Below, one piece after another: positions 1 to 9,056 of a stretch of DNA of 64,000 nt. Below the pieces are notes generated by a model. It ran no database searches and was not told the origin of the DNA. It saw only the letters and a program-made list of their open reading frames with translations. The number at the start of each line of letters is the position of its first letter. Position 1 is the first letter of the stretch. The translations under genes were made by a program, and so were the position numbers. The DNA comes from Paracoccus aestuariivivens (GTDB taxonomy: Bacteria; Pseudomonadota; Alphaproteobacteria; Rhodobacterales; Rhodobacteraceae), in the NCBI RefSeq assembly GCF_009711225.1, contig NZ_WMIE01000005.1, forward strand, positions 124,001-188,000. Direction: 5' to 3'.

Positions 1-1
1 C

Positions 2-454
2 GCCCCGATGCGGGACGGGGTCGAGGCGCGGATCGATCTCGCGCCGGATCTGACGGTTGACGAATTGGCCAGCAGGTTCGCCAAGGCTCCTGCCAAGCTT
101 TCCGTGGGCAACCGTTTGCGGAGGGTGCTTGGCGATCCGGTGCGCGCCGCCCTGCTGTTGGAATGGGGCCAACCTTTGCCAACAGCACCTACGGAATTGG
201 CCATGAGGGCGAAGTCATTGCCGCTTCGGCATGGCGGCGCGATCGGGCTTGAGCGGGCGATTTCCTCGGCGGGCGGGATCGCGGCCAGCAGCCTGACCGA
301 GAACCTTGAACTCCGCGCACTGCCCGGAGTTTTCGCAGCGGGCGAAATGCTGGATTGGGAGGCTCCGACCGGAGGCTATCTTCTGACGACCTGCCTCGCG
401 TCGGGAAGGCTGGCGGGCAAGGCGGCAGCGGCCCGTCTTGCCGCGGGGAAATAA
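2..454 (+). CDS. NAD(P)/FAD-dependent oxidoreductase, C-terminal part (BaiN/HI0933-like flavoprotein)
   Basis: The frame is open from the left edge, so this is the last ~150 residues of a longer protein. The end carries the FAD-binding signature of HI0933/BaiN-type flavoproteins: LRALPGVFAAGEMLDWEAPTGGYLL, i.e. a G-V-F-A-x-G-E segment followed by D-x-E-A-P-T-G-G-Y, which in the family contacts the flavin near the C-terminus, and a final helix S-G-R-x-A-G. The substrate is unknown; members include flavoproteins acting on 2-enoate-type or uncharacterised substrates. The next gene starts 73 bases downstream on the same strand. The family call is fairly secure; the function is not. Confidence 0.75.
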   Translation, partial: APMRDGVEARIDLAPDLTVDELASRFAKAPAKLSVGNRLRRVLGDPVRAALLLEWGQPLPTAPTELAMRAKSLPLRHGGAIGLERAISSAGGIAASSLTENLELRALPGVFAAGEMLDWEAPTGGYLLTTCLASGRLAGKAAAARLAAGK

Positions 455-527
455 CGCAGCGTCGCAACGGGCATTGACCTGACCCGGCGACCGGCGCAGG
501 AATTGCGGGTCTCCACGAGGTTATCCC

Positions 528-1772
528 ATGACCAACGCTTCACGCGCACCGCTGTTCACGCCTGTCCTGATTGGTGGCGCGATCATTCTGCTGATCAACT
601 TTGCCCTGCGGGCCAGCTTTGGCGTGTTCCAGATCCCGATCGCCGAAGAATTCGGTTGGCCCCGTGCCGAGTTCAGTCTGGCCATCGCCATCCAGAACCT
701 CGCATGGGGTATCGGGCAGCCCGTTTTCGGCGCATTGGGCGAGCGTTTCGGCGACCGCTGGTCAATCATTATCGGAACATTCCTGTATTCAGCCGGACTG
801 ATCCTGACCGCCTTTGCCACGACCCCAGGCACAATGCAGTTGCTGGAAATCATCGTCGGGTTCGGGGTCGCGGGAACCGGCTTCGGCGTCATTCTTGCCG
901 TCATCGGGCGCGCCGCAAGCGACGAAAACCGCAGCCTCGCGCTTGGGATCGCAACTGCAGCCGGATCGGCGGGTCAGGTCTTTGGCGCTCCGCTGGCCGA
1001 GGGGCTGCTGGCGATCTATCCGTGGCAGACGGTCTTCATCATCTTCGGCGTCATCGTTCTGTCGTGCCTGCTGTTCCTGCCCATGCTGGGCAGCGGAGAA
1101 CCGGCGACCAAATCCGAGCTGGAAGAAAGCATGGGGACGGTCCTTCGGCGCGCTTTCACCGATCCGTCCTATCTGATGATCTTCATCGGTTTCTTCTCGT
1201 GCGGCTATCAGCTTGGCTTCATCACCGCCCATTTTCCGGCCATGATTACCGAGATGTGCGGGCCGATCAGCCCGATGGGGACATTGGCCAGCATAGGCAT
1301 CACCACGACATCGGCACTGGGCGCGGCAGCGATCTCTTTGATAGGGCTGGCGAATATCGGCGGCGCGATCTTTGCGGGCTGGCTGGGCAAGCGTTACACC
1401 AAGAAATATCTTCTGGCGGGGATCTATACGCTTCGCACGATTGCCGCCGCGATCTTCATCCTGCTGCCGATCACCCCGACCTCGGTGGTGATATTCTCGA
1501 TCGTAATGGGGGCGCTGTGGCTTGCCACCGTTCCGCTGACCTCGGGTCTGGTCGCCTATATCTACGGGCTACGCTACATGGGCACGCTGTACGGTTTTGT
1601 CTTCCTGAGCCATCAGATCGGCTCGTTCCTTGGCGTGTGGCTGGGGGGCAGGATGTACGACATCTACGGCGATTACACATTGGTTTGGTGGGTCGGCGTC
1701 GGAGTCGGCGCGCTCAGCGCGTTGATCCACCTGCCGGTTCGTGAAACCCCCCGGCAACTGGCAGCGGCCTAG
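528..1772 (+). CDS. MFS transporter (oxalate/formate antiporter-like)
   Basis: A 414-residue inner-membrane protein with about twelve hydrophobic segments. The first begins near residue 10 (TPVLIGGAIILLINFALRASFGVFQIPIAEEFGW), the usual opening of the monocarboxylate/oxalate-formate antiporter branch of the major facilitator superfamily. A G-x-x-x-E-R-F-G-D-R loop between helices 2 and 3 (about residues 70-80) matches the family motif A position. The ATG at 528 is preceded by a GAGG stretch 8-12 bases upstream. A second MFS gene follows after a 69-base gap that holds a strong hairpin. Substrate cannot be read from sequence. Confidence 0.85.
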   Translation: MTNASRAPLFTPVLIGGAIILLINFALRASFGVFQIPIAEEFGWPRAEFSLAIAIQNLAWGIGQPVFGALGERFGDRWSIIIGTFLYSAGLILTAFATTPGTMQLLEIIVGFGVAGTGFGVILAVIGRAASDENRSLALGIATAAGSAGQVFGAPLAEGLLAIYPWQTVFIIFGVIVLSCLLFLPMLGSGEPATKSELEESMGTVLRRAFTDPSYLMIFIGFFSCGYQLGFITAHFPAMITEMCGPISPMGTLASIGITTTSALGAAAISLIGLANIGGAIFAGWLGKRYTKKYLLAGIYTLRTIAAAIFILLPITPTSVVIFSIVMGALWLATVPLTSGLVAYIYGLRYMGTLYGFVFLSHQIGSFLGVWLGGRMYDIYGDYTLVWWVGVGVGALSALIHLPVRETPRQLAAA

Positions 1773-1794
1773 AATACCCATCGCCTTGCACTTG

Positions 1795-1827
1795 CCCGCC
1801 GGACGTCGCAGCTTCGCGTCCGGCGGG
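1795..1827. other. Perfect 11-bp hairpin between two MFS genes
   Basis: CCCGCCGGACG (1795-1805) pairs perfectly with CGTCCGGCGGG (1817-1827) around an 11-base loop. No run of T follows on either strand, so it is not a canonical intrinsic terminator. The right arm runs straight into the GGGGAGG ribosome-binding site of the next gene (1825-1831), so the folded RNA would hide that site. It could be an mRNA-stability or translation-control element, or a partial terminator. Confidence 0.6.
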
Positions 1828-1841
1828 GAGGCACGGGTCAT

Positions 1842-3035
1842 ATGCGGATATTGCTGTCGGGCGGGATCATCAGTCTGATCCTTGCCTATACGTTGAGCCA
1901 GTTCTACCGAGCCTTTCTGGCGGTTCTGTCCCCCGTCCTTCAATCCGAGCTAGGTGCCGGTCCGGATGATCTGGCGATCAGTTCGGGCATGTGGTTCATC
2001 ACCTTCGCGGCCATGCAAATCCCGATCGGCTGGTCTTTAGACCGCTTCGGCCCCCGCCTGACCGTCGCGGCGATGCTGGCCTTTGGCGGCGCTGGAGGGG
2101 CCATTGTCTTTGCTTTGGCTCATGCAGCGTGGCATCTGCATGTCTCGCTGGGGCTGCTGGGTATCGGCTGCGCTCCGGCCTTGATGGGCAGCTACTACAT
2201 CTTCGCGCGCACCTATCCTGCTGCGATCTTTGGCACATTGGCCGGAGCTGTCGTGGGCTTCGGTTCGATGGGAAACATCCTTGGCGCGGCTCCACTGGTC
2301 TGGGTGATCGAGGCACTGGGTTGGCGGCATACCCTATGGGGGTTAGCGGCGATCACGCTGGCGGTTGCGGCGGCGATCATGGCACTGGTACGGGACCCCG
2401 AACAGCTGGGCGGCAATACTCCGCGCGGTTCGCTGACCGAGATCCTGAGATTGCGCGCGCTGTGGTTCATCCTGCCGCTGTTCTCGGTGAATTACGCCTC
2501 GTCGGCGGCCATTCGTGGCCTTTGGGCCGGTCCCTATCTGGCCGAGGTTCACAACGCCTCCGATATCTTGATCGGACGCGCGACGCTTGTGATGGGGGTG
2601 GCGATGGTGCTGGGCAGCTTCCTGATCGGGCCACTGACCACGATCATCGGCTCGGTCCGCCGAACGGCGCTGATCTTCAACGCTGGGGCCGTCATCGTCA
2701 TGGCCGCGTTGTGGCTTCTACCCGCATCCAGCATCGGCTTGTCCGTTGTACTGCTGGCACTGGTTGGATTGTCCGGCGCGTCCTACACATTGCTGATGGC
2801 GCATGGCAGGGCGTTTCTGCCTGCGCACCTTGTGGGACGGGGCGTCACATTCCTCAACATGTTCTCGATTGGCGGAGCGGGAATACTACAGTTCGGCTCT
2901 CGACCGGTTTATCGCAGCGCAATTCAGGGGCAATCCGCGGCAGATGCGTATTCCGACCTGTTCCTGTTCTTCCTCATTCCGCTTACGATAGGGCTTCTGC
3001 TGTACTTCCTGACGCCCGAGGCGCCCGATGCCTGA
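1842..3035 (+). CDS. MFS transporter
   Basis: A 397-residue polytopic membrane protein. It opens RILLSGGIISLILAYTLSQFYRAFLAV, with a Y-x-x-x-Q-F-Y-R-A-F-L motif typical of the nitrate/nitrite-porter-like and YcaD-like MFS group, and has about twelve hydrophobic stretches. A GWSLDRFGPR loop after helix 2 (about residues 65-75) fits MFS motif A. The start at 1842 is chosen for GGGGAGG about ten bases upstream. The stop overlaps the next gene, a glycosyltransferase, by 8 bases, which indicates coupled translation. The transported solute is unknown. Confidence 0.85.
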   Translation: MRILLSGGIISLILAYTLSQFYRAFLAVLSPVLQSELGAGPDDLAISSGMWFITFAAMQIPIGWSLDRFGPRLTVAAMLAFGGAGGAIVFALAHAAWHLHVSLGLLGIGCAPALMGSYYIFARTYPAAIFGTLAGAVVGFGSMGNILGAAPLVWVIEALGWRHTLWGLAAITLAVAAAIMALVRDPEQLGGNTPRGSLTEILRLRALWFILPLFSVNYASSAAIRGLWAGPYLAEVHNASDILIGRATLVMGVAMVLGSFLIGPLTTIIGSVRRTALIFNAGAVIVMAALWLLPASSIGLSVVLLALVGLSGASYTLLMAHGRAFLPAHLVGRGVTFLNMFSIGGAGILQFGSRPVYRSAIQGQSAADAYSDLFLFFLIPLTIGLLLYFLTPEAPDA

Positions 3036-4074
3036 ACTCTCTGACGACCGGATCGAAGTCGTTGCCCCGAACCTGAAGCGCCGCCTGTCCGGCGTCACCG
3101 CGACGGTTATCCGGTTGATTCCGGTTCAATCGAAACGGATCGGCATCGTCACCACCGGACCGGGCTTGCCCGAAACCCTGCCCCACATCCCGCTTGTCCG
3201 GGCCGCAACTCTTCCGCGTGATCGTTGGCGGGTCTGGCATGCGCGCCGTAACACCGAAATGGCTTTGGGCCTGATCCTGCGTCACATCCTGCGTCGGCGT
3301 TACAGGCTTCTGTTCACCTCGGCGGCGCAGCGCCGACATACCGGCTTCACGCGTTGGCTCATCCGCAGGCAAGAGGCTCTGATCGCCACTTCGCCGCAAG
3401 CCGCCAGCTATCTGGAGCGTCCTGCGACAGTGATCATGCATGGCGTGGATCTGTCGATCTTCCATCCCTCGGCGGACCGCGCCGCGTTGCGGGACCGTCT
3501 GGGCTTTGCGCCCGATGACATCGTGATCGGGTGCTTCGGTCGGGTCCGCGCGCAGAAAGGCGTCGATCTGCTGGTCGAGGCGGCATTGCGCCTTTTCCCT
3601 TCGCGCCCCCGCGCCAAGCTGATCTTTTCGGGGCGGGTGACTGCCGATAACCGGAAGTTCACCGATGACCTGATCGCGCGGATCGAGGCTGCCGGTCTGT
3701 CGGATCGCATCCGCTTTCTGGGCGAAGTCCCGTGGGAGCAAGTGGTCGAGAACTATCAGGCCATCGACCTGTTCGCCGCCCCCGCAAGGTGGGAGGGCTT
3801 CGGCCTGACCCCTCTGGAGGCGATGGCTTGCGGGGTCCCTGCCATCGGAACCCGCGTCGGCGCATTCGAAACGCTGATCCTTGACGGCGAAACCGGTAGT
3901 CTGGTTGACCGCGAGGATGTCGATGGCCTGACCGCTGCCTTGGCACATTGGCTGGACGACGATACGGCCCGCGAAACGGCAGGCAGCCTTGCCCGAAACC
4001 GCGTGCAGACGAATCATGCGATCGAAGGCGAGGCCCGCGCCATCGTCGAGGTCTACAGAAAGCTGCTTGCGTGA
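3028..4074 (+). CDS. Glycosyltransferase family 4 protein
   Basis: A 348-residue GT-B fold glycosyltransferase. The C-terminal half shows the GT4 nucleotide-sugar site: G-C-F-G-R-V-R-A-Q-K-G-V-D-L-L (about 167-182), where the R and K contact the donor phosphates, and F-A-A-P-A-R-W-E-G-F-G-L-T-P-L-E-A-M-A-C-G-V-P (about 250-275), the E-x7-E signature. The N-terminal acceptor domain has a basic R-R-K-rich character. It starts inside the preceding MFS gene and its TGA overlaps the GTG start of the next, GT29-like gene, so the three are probably co-transcribed. Likely role: adding a sugar to a surface glycan. Donor and acceptor are not determinable. Confidence 0.88.
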   Translation: MPELSDDRIEVVAPNLKRRLSGVTATVIRLIPVQSKRIGIVTTGPGLPETLPHIPLVRAATLPRDRWRVWHARRNTEMALGLILRHILRRRYRLLFTSAAQRRHTGFTRWLIRRQEALIATSPQAASYLERPATVIMHGVDLSIFHPSADRAALRDRLGFAPDDIVIGCFGRVRAQKGVDLLVEAALRLFPSRPRAKLIFSGRVTADNRKFTDDLIARIEAAGLSDRIRFLGEVPWEQVVENYQAIDLFAAPARWEGFGLTPLEAMACGVPAIGTRVGAFETLILDGETGSLVDREDVDGLTAALAHWLDDDTARETAGSLARNRVQTNHAIEGEARAIVEVYRKLLA

Positions 4075-4688
4075 CGCGCCTTGGCTTTCTCATCGCCAGA
4101 ACCCTGCGCGATGAAGATGCACTGCAACGACTGTCGGTGGCACAGGACAGCCTGCTCGGGGATCTGTCGGGCAAGCATGTCGCCTTGGTTGGAAATGCCC
4201 GCGCTCTTGAAGCTTCCGGCCACGGCGCGGCCATTGATGCGGCAGATATGGTGATCCGGATCAACCGCGCCCCAATGCCTAGCCCCCATAGCCACGGCAC
4301 ACGAACCGATTGGCTGGCGCTTGCCGTTCGTCTGGGCAGCGCCGACCGCGACAGGATCGCGCCTCGGCGCGTCTTGTGGATGTCCCATAAACGCAAACGG
4401 CTGGACTGGCAGACCGCCACCAGCCCCGGATTTTACCTGCACCCGTTGGGCGATTACACGGCCCTGAAGGAAACACTTGGTGCCCCCCCGACAACCGGAG
4501 CGATAATGATCGACCTGCTTAGTAGGTCTGACGCAGCCCGCATTGATCTGTATGGCTTCGACTTCTTCGCATCCCTGTCGCTTTCCGGAAGCCGCACTGC
4601 TGGCAATGTGCCGCACGATTTCGGCAAAGAGGCGGAATGGGTGGCAAAACAACGTAAATTAGACAAACGTATCCGCCACATTCACTGA
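4071..4688 (+). CDS. GT29 (sialyltransferase-type) glycosyltransferase
   Basis: A 205-residue protein carrying the eukaryote-like sialyltransferase motifs of CAZy family GT29. Sialylmotif L lies near residues 36-68 (H-V-A-L-V-G-N-A ... I-D-A-A-D-M-V-I-R-I-N-R-A-P). Sialylmotif S lies near 141-170 (P-T-T-G-A-I-M-I-D-L-L ... I-D-L-Y-G-F-D-F-F). The terminal VS motif H-x4-E is present as HDFGKE. The GTG start at 4071 is chosen because it overlaps the upstream stop (GTGA) and removes a non-homologous N-terminal extension. GT29 enzymes use CMP-activated sugars; no CMP-sialate or CMP-Kdo synthesis gene lies in this window, so the donor is open. There is no signal peptide or membrane anchor, unlike Golgi sialyltransferases. 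Confidence 0.78.
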   Translation: MTRLGFLIARTLRDEDALQRLSVAQDSLLGDLSGKHVALVGNARALEASGHGAAIDAADMVIRINRAPMPSPHSHGTRTDWLALAVRLGSADRDRIAPRRVLWMSHKRKRLDWQTATSPGFYLHPLGDYTALKETLGAPPTTGAIMIDLLSRSDAARIDLYGFDFFASLSLSGSRTAGNVPHDFGKEAEWVAKQRKLDKRIRHIH

Positions 4689-4764
4689 ATAGCTTTTGGG
4701 AACCCCTTTCGTTTCCCGCGTTCTTGCCCTATATCGCGGCGTCCTTTGTATGAGGAGACCCCCA

Positions 4765-5787
4765 ATGGGCTACAAGGTTGTTGTTGCCGGCGCCACGGGG
4801 AACGTGGGCCGCGAAATGCTGAACATTCTGGCCGAGCGCCAGTTCCCTGCCGATGAGGTTGTTGCTCTGGCTTCGCGCCGGAGCCTTGGCACTGAGGTCA
4901 GCTTTGGCGACAAAACCCTGAAGACCAAGGACATCGAGGGTTTCGACTTCACCGGTTACGACATCGCGCTGTTCGCGATCGGATCGGAAGCGACCAAGCA
5001 ATACGCCCCCATCGCTGCCTCGCAGGGTTGCGTGGTGATCGATAACTCGTCGCTTTATCGCTATGATCCCCAGATCCCTCTGGTCGTGCCGGAAGTGAAC
5101 CCGGACGCGGTCGAGGAATACCGCAACAAGATGATCATCGCGAACCCGAACTGCTCGACCGCCCAGATGGTCGTCGCATTGAAGCCACTGCATGATCGTG
5201 CGCGTATCAAACGCGTCGTCGTCTCGACCTACCAATCGGTGTCCGGCGCTGGCAAGGACGGCATGGACGAACTTTGGAACCAGACCAAGGGCATGTATGT
5301 CCCCGGTCAGGAAGTCGAGCCGAAGAAATTCCAGAAGCAGATCGCTTTCAACGTGATTCCGCAAATCGACGTCTTCCTGGACAGTGGCGACACCAAGGAA
5401 GAATGGAAGATGGCGGCCGAGACCAAGAAAATCATGGACCCGTCGATCAAGGTCACCGCGACCTGCGTGCGCGTTCCGGTTTTCGTCGGTCACTCCGAGG
5501 CGGTCAATATCGAGTTCGAAGACTTCCTTGACGAGGATGAAGCCCGCGACATCCTGCGCGAAGCGCCCGGCGTTCTCGTGATCGACAAGCGCGAGCCGGG
5601 TGGCTACTCGACTCCGGTCGAATGTGTCGGCGATTTCGCGACTTTCGTCTCGCGTATCCGTCAGGACGTCACCGTCGAAAACGGCCTGAACCTGTGGTGC
5701 GTGTCGGACAACCTGCGCAAGGGTGCTGCGCTGAACGCAGTCCAGATCGCGGAGCTGCTGGGCAACCGTTGCCTGAAAAAAGGCTGA
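4765..5787 (+). CDS. asd: Aspartate-semialdehyde dehydrogenase
   Basis: A 340-residue enzyme that reduces aspartyl-4-phosphate to aspartate semialdehyde with NADPH. This is the second step of the lysine (diaminopimelate), threonine and methionine pathway, in the cytoplasm. The N-terminal nucleotide fold reads VVVAGATGNVGREML. The catalytic cysteine lies in IANPNCSTAQMV (about residue 130). S-x-x-S-G-A-G and the dimerisation-domain R-V-P-V-x-x-G-H-S-E are present. The ATG at 4765 is chosen over an upstream in-frame start for GAGGAGA seven bases before it. A strong terminator follows. dapB, a later lysine-pathway gene, lies at 26.5-27.3 kb. Confidence 0.97.
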   Translation: MGYKVVVAGATGNVGREMLNILAERQFPADEVVALASRRSLGTEVSFGDKTLKTKDIEGFDFTGYDIALFAIGSEATKQYAPIAASQGCVVIDNSSLYRYDPQIPLVVPEVNPDAVEEYRNKMIIANPNCSTAQMVVALKPLHDRARIKRVVVSTYQSVSGAGKDGMDELWNQTKGMYVPGQEVEPKKFQKQIAFNVIPQIDVFLDSGDTKEEWKMAAETKKIMDPSIKVTATCVRVPVFVGHSEAVNIEFEDFLDEDEARDILREAPGVLVIDKREPGGYSTPVECVGDFATFVSRIRQDVTVENGLNLWCVSDNLRKGAALNAVQIAELLGNRCLKKG

Positions 5788-5814
5788 TTATTACAGCGCA
5801 CTAAATCAGCACGG

Positions 5815-5840
5815 GGCCCCTCTCATAGAGGGGCCTTTTT
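5815..5840 (+). terminator. Intrinsic terminator of asd
   Basis: GGCCCCTCT (5815-5823), loop CAT, AGAGGGGCC (5827-5835), then TTTTT. A perfect 9-bp G+C-rich stem followed by a T-run, 27 bases after the asd stop. Confidence 0.95.
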
Positions 5841-5967
5841 CGTTTCCGATTTTACGCCTTCGCTGAGGCAGAACTGTATATCGATTCGATATCGAGGCGG
5901 TCACACCAACCTCTCGCCGCCCGAACCCTGAAGGCCAAAACTCCCCGCAAGGAAAGACCGGATTTCT

Positions 5968-7500
5968 TCATCCCGACAGGTCACTGGCCGCCATCGCGTC
6001 AGAAGGATTCTCCTCCGCAGCGAGATCCGTATCCACCGAGACAACCGGTTGGAACGTCAGTAGCAGGCGCCCGCCGGACAGCGAACACAAGCGCCAGGAA
6101 AGCAATCCGCCCGAGGGCGCCCGAACCGCACCACCTAGTACCTGATCTGTTTGCGATTTCGACAGTGCCGTTCGCAGTACACCAAACCCTGGACTGCCGT
6201 CACAAAGGATATCCCAATGCGCGAGTTGATCGTCGAGCGTCTCCCCAGCCGGCATCTCCCATACTTCAGTAAACCGACGATTTGACAGCAGGACATCGCC
6301 GTTGGCGCCAAAGACAATAATCGCGGCATCAAGCGCATCAAAAACATCGCCGCCCAATGAAAGTTCGGAGCGGAATTTCCGCGTGAGCGAAATTTCCGAA
6401 GTTATGTCTTCGAACAAGAACGCCACGGCTCCGTCAGGATGGGGCCGACCGGTCACGCGATAGGTCTGACCTCCGGGAAGCGACCAAGTTTCGACATGCC
6501 GACCAGAAGACGCGGCCGCTTCCAGCGAGTTCATCTGTTGCCGCCAACTGCGGAAGTCCTTTGGCTCAGGGACCATTCTTGCCTCGCGAAGGCGATCAAG
6601 AAACGCGAACAGGGTCGGACGGCTGGTCAGGAAGCCGGTCGCGAGGCCCGTCAAGTCAATCAGCGCGGGATTGAACAGTTGCAGTTTCCGTTCACGATCA
6701 AAAATAGCCAGCCCTATCGGCAGATCAGCGAATGTCTTGGTGAGGGTTTGGACAAACTCGCGCAGACTCCTCTCGGCTCGGACAGTTGCGTCGGCCGGTA
6801 AAGCCATCGCAACGGTTTGCCCTGCGATCTCGTGAGTGCGGCAATCATACCAGCGATTCTTCGTGTCGTTCAGTACTTGCACACGACGCGAAACCGGCTT
6901 TGGCCCGTCGCCCAACTCGAAAAGTCGTGGCAAGGGCCAAGGGGCTTCGCTCCCTGTGACATCCTCGACGGTCATGAGATAGGCGGAATTGGCCCATGTC
7001 ACATGTCCTTGAGCATCCTGACGCCACGCCAGCATAGGAGAATGATCCATGGTGCTACGGAGAATTTGCAGTTCTTGCTCCATCGCGGCAAGCGTCAGGG
7101 AATCAACCACGATACCGGCGGATTCGGCCTGCGGATCGACAAGTGTCATGCGAAGGTGACCGTCCCCCAGATTCTCGATCTTGACCCGGAGGCCGCCTTG
7201 TCCCGTCAACACGATGCGGGCCGAGCGTTCCAGCGCACCCACGTTGATCGACGATTCCGGCAGGCGCATCGCAAGCCACCCGATCAGCCGTTGCCATTCG
7301 GAATTGCCTGGCAGCGCAGCAAGCAATGCCCGCGCCGGTACCGTGGCATCCAGTAATCTCTGCTCTTTGAACAGAAAGGCGATTGGTTCAAGATCCCGAT
7401 CCAACCGGACCGACGTCGTTTTTTTTCCGTTGGTCAGCAGACGCAGAAAACCGACAGCAAGAGCCGCTGCCGCAAAGGAAATCAGGAACTGCACAAGCAT
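5968..7500 (-). CDS. PAS-domain signalling protein, possibly DivL-like
   Basis: A 510-residue protein with one N-terminal membrane segment (about 2-20), a variable region, then PAS-like repeats around 140-230 (MDHSPMLAWRQDAQGHVTWAN), 255-370 (FADLPIGLAIFDRERKLQLFNPAL ... VAFLFEDITSE) and 385-480 (FDALDAAIIVFGANGDVLLSNRRF). No histidine-kinase dimerisation box or ATPase N/G boxes follow, so it cannot be a conventional kinase. This layout resembles DivL of Rhodobacterales, a PAS protein that modulates the CckA-ChpT-CtrA pathway. Rhodobacterales divL is, from memory, a neighbour of regB and of tsaE; here it lies immediately downstream of regB. The DivL identity is inference. Confidence 0.6.
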   Translation of the reverse strand: MLVQFLISFAAAALAVGFLRLLTNGKKTTSVRLDRDLEPIAFLFKEQRLLDATVPARALLAALPGNSEWQRLIGWLAMRLPESSINVGALERSARIVLTGQGGLRVKIENLGDGHLRMTLVDPQAESAGIVVDSLTLAAMEQELQILRSTMDHSPMLAWRQDAQGHVTWANSAYLMTVEDVTGSEAPWPLPRLFELGDGPKPVSRRVQVLNDTKNRWYDCRTHEIAGQTVAMALPADATVRAERSLREFVQTLTKTFADLPIGLAIFDRERKLQLFNPALIDLTGLATGFLTSRPTLFAFLDRLREARMVPEPKDFRSWRQQMNSLEAAASSGRHVETWSLPGGQTYRVTGRPHPDGAVAFLFEDITSEISLTRKFRSELSLGGDVFDALDAAIIVFGANGDVLLSNRRFTEVWEMPAGETLDDQLAHWDILCDGSPGFGVLRTALSKSQTDQVLGGAVRAPSGGLLSWRLCSLSGGRLLLTFQPVVSVDTDLAAEENPSDAMAASDLSG

Positions 7501-7566
7501 GAGGATGAACCGCTATCGCCTACATCCCGTCACTTCTACATCCTCTAATTGAAATATAGGTTAACG

Positions 7567-8907
7567 CTACACCGAAATATGTGGGTTTTGCCCAAGCGCG
7601 GTGCGGTCACTCGTTTCGATGAGGTCGCGCGGCCATGTCACAGTGACCTGCGCGCCACGCTGCCTGTTGCCGAAACGCACCTTTGCGCCGGACCTTTCCA
7701 ATAGCGTTTTCGCGATGAATAGCCCAAGCCCCATCCCCTCGTAGCTGCGACCATCTTCGGACCGCGGGCGAGTCGTCAGGAAAGGGCTACCGATCCGGGG
7801 CAGCAAAGTGGTGGGAAAACCCGGTCCGTCATCGGCAATCCGCAGCCTGATCTCGCGTGGATCCGCCTTTGCCTCGATAAGCACTTCCACCGTCGCGAAA
7901 TCGACCGCGTTCTGGATCAGGTTACGCAGCCCGTGGATCAACGCCGCATCACGATGGATGACCGGTTGATCCGAGGGCGTTTCTATCCGGATGCGAATGC
8001 CGCGTTCACGGTGCGGGCCCGCAGCCTCGTCCAGAACCTGCCTCAGGGGCGCGTTGCGGATCTGCAAGTCATCGCGTCCGGCGCTTCCCATCGAGCGCAG
8101 GATTGCACCGCATCTCTCGGCTGATTGACGCAGGATCCGGGCATCTTCGGCCAAGTCCTCGCGCTCGGGCAGGGCGTCGGTGATTTCATCGACCAGTTCC
8201 GAGCTGATCAATTTGATCGTGGCCAGCGGAGTGCCCATCTCATGCGCAGCGGCTGCGACGACGCCACCCAGATGTTGCAGCTTTTGCTCGCGCTCCAGCG
8301 CCATCCGTGCGGCAAATAGCGCGTCCGAGGTCGCGGTAATCTCGGCCGTCACAGTGCGGGCATAAAGCGCGAAAAACAATGCGCCGATGATGATTGCGAA
8401 CCAACTTCCGACCAGCAGCGGGTCGTTGAGTGTTGCAACTCCGTCATCAGAAAACGTGAGCGGGCGCGCAAAATAGGCCGCCATCGAGACCATGATGAAG
8501 GTGGCGATTCCCAACGCCATGAGATGCCGGCCCGGCAAAGCCGTCGCCGCCATCGTCACCGGGGCAAGCAACAAAAGGGCGAAGGGATTCGCCAATCCTC
8601 CGGTCAAAGAAAGCAATGCCGCGATCTGCGCCAGATCAAAGGCCAACTGCCATGCCGCCTCATGTGCCGACATTCGGCGATCATATCGTAACATAAGGAT
8701 AAGGTTCAAAATAATTGCCATGCCGACGACAATTAGAACCGGAACAAGCATCAAATGCGCGCCGATCAGAAGCGCAACTCCGATGGCAACGATCTGCCCG
8801 AATATTGCCACCCATCGCAGAAGAACCAATGTCCGCAATCGAATTGGCTCGGGGGCCGGTTGACCGGGCAATAGATCGAAACGCCTTGAAACGAGGCCAA
8901 TGAACAC
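7567..8907 (-). CDS. regB: Redox-sensing histidine kinase RegB/PrrB
   Basis: A membrane sensor kinase of 446 residues that phosphorylates RegA when the respiratory quinone pool is reduced. There are about six membrane helices (28-185). The ubiquinone-associated loop GGLANPF (about 103-109) is conserved. The H-box AAAHEMGTPLATIKL contains the phospho-acceptor His222. The redox-active cysteine of the family is Cys266 in SAERCGAIL. N and G boxes (LRNLIQNAVDFA, DDGPGF, GMGLGLFIAKTLLE) follow. A GTG start at 8905-8907 is chosen for AAGGAGA six bases upstream; the upstream ATG (8961) has no such site. It is divergent from regA. Expected targets are respiration, denitrification and carbon-fixation genes. 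Confidence 0.95.
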   Translation of the reverse strand: MFIGLVSRRFDLLPGQPAPEPIRLRTLVLLRWVAIFGQIVAIGVALLIGAHLMLVPVLIVVGMAIILNLILMLRYDRRMSAHEAAWQLAFDLAQIAALLSLTGGLANPFALLLLAPVTMAATALPGRHLMALGIATFIMVSMAAYFARPLTFSDDGVATLNDPLLVGSWFAIIIGALFFALYARTVTAEITATSDALFAARMALEREQKLQHLGGVVAAAAHEMGTPLATIKLISSELVDEITDALPEREDLAEDARILRQSAERCGAILRSMGSAGRDDLQIRNAPLRQVLDEAAGPHRERGIRIRIETPSDQPVIHRDAALIHGLRNLIQNAVDFATVEVLIEAKADPREIRLRIADDGPGFPTTLLPRIGSPFLTTRPRSEDGRSYEGMGLGLFIAKTLLERSGAKVRFGNRQRGAQVTVTWPRDLIETSDRTALGQNPHISV

Positions 8908-9056
8908 CTTGTTTCTCCTTATTCGAAAATCACCGATTGATAAGCGCCCCAAGCGGAGCAATCAATGGAGTGTGAACCACCGCAATTTGATGTCCGTTTG
9001 ACCCTAGCGCGAAATCCGCTTATGAGCTTCGGGACATTTTTCAGGGGTAACTATAC

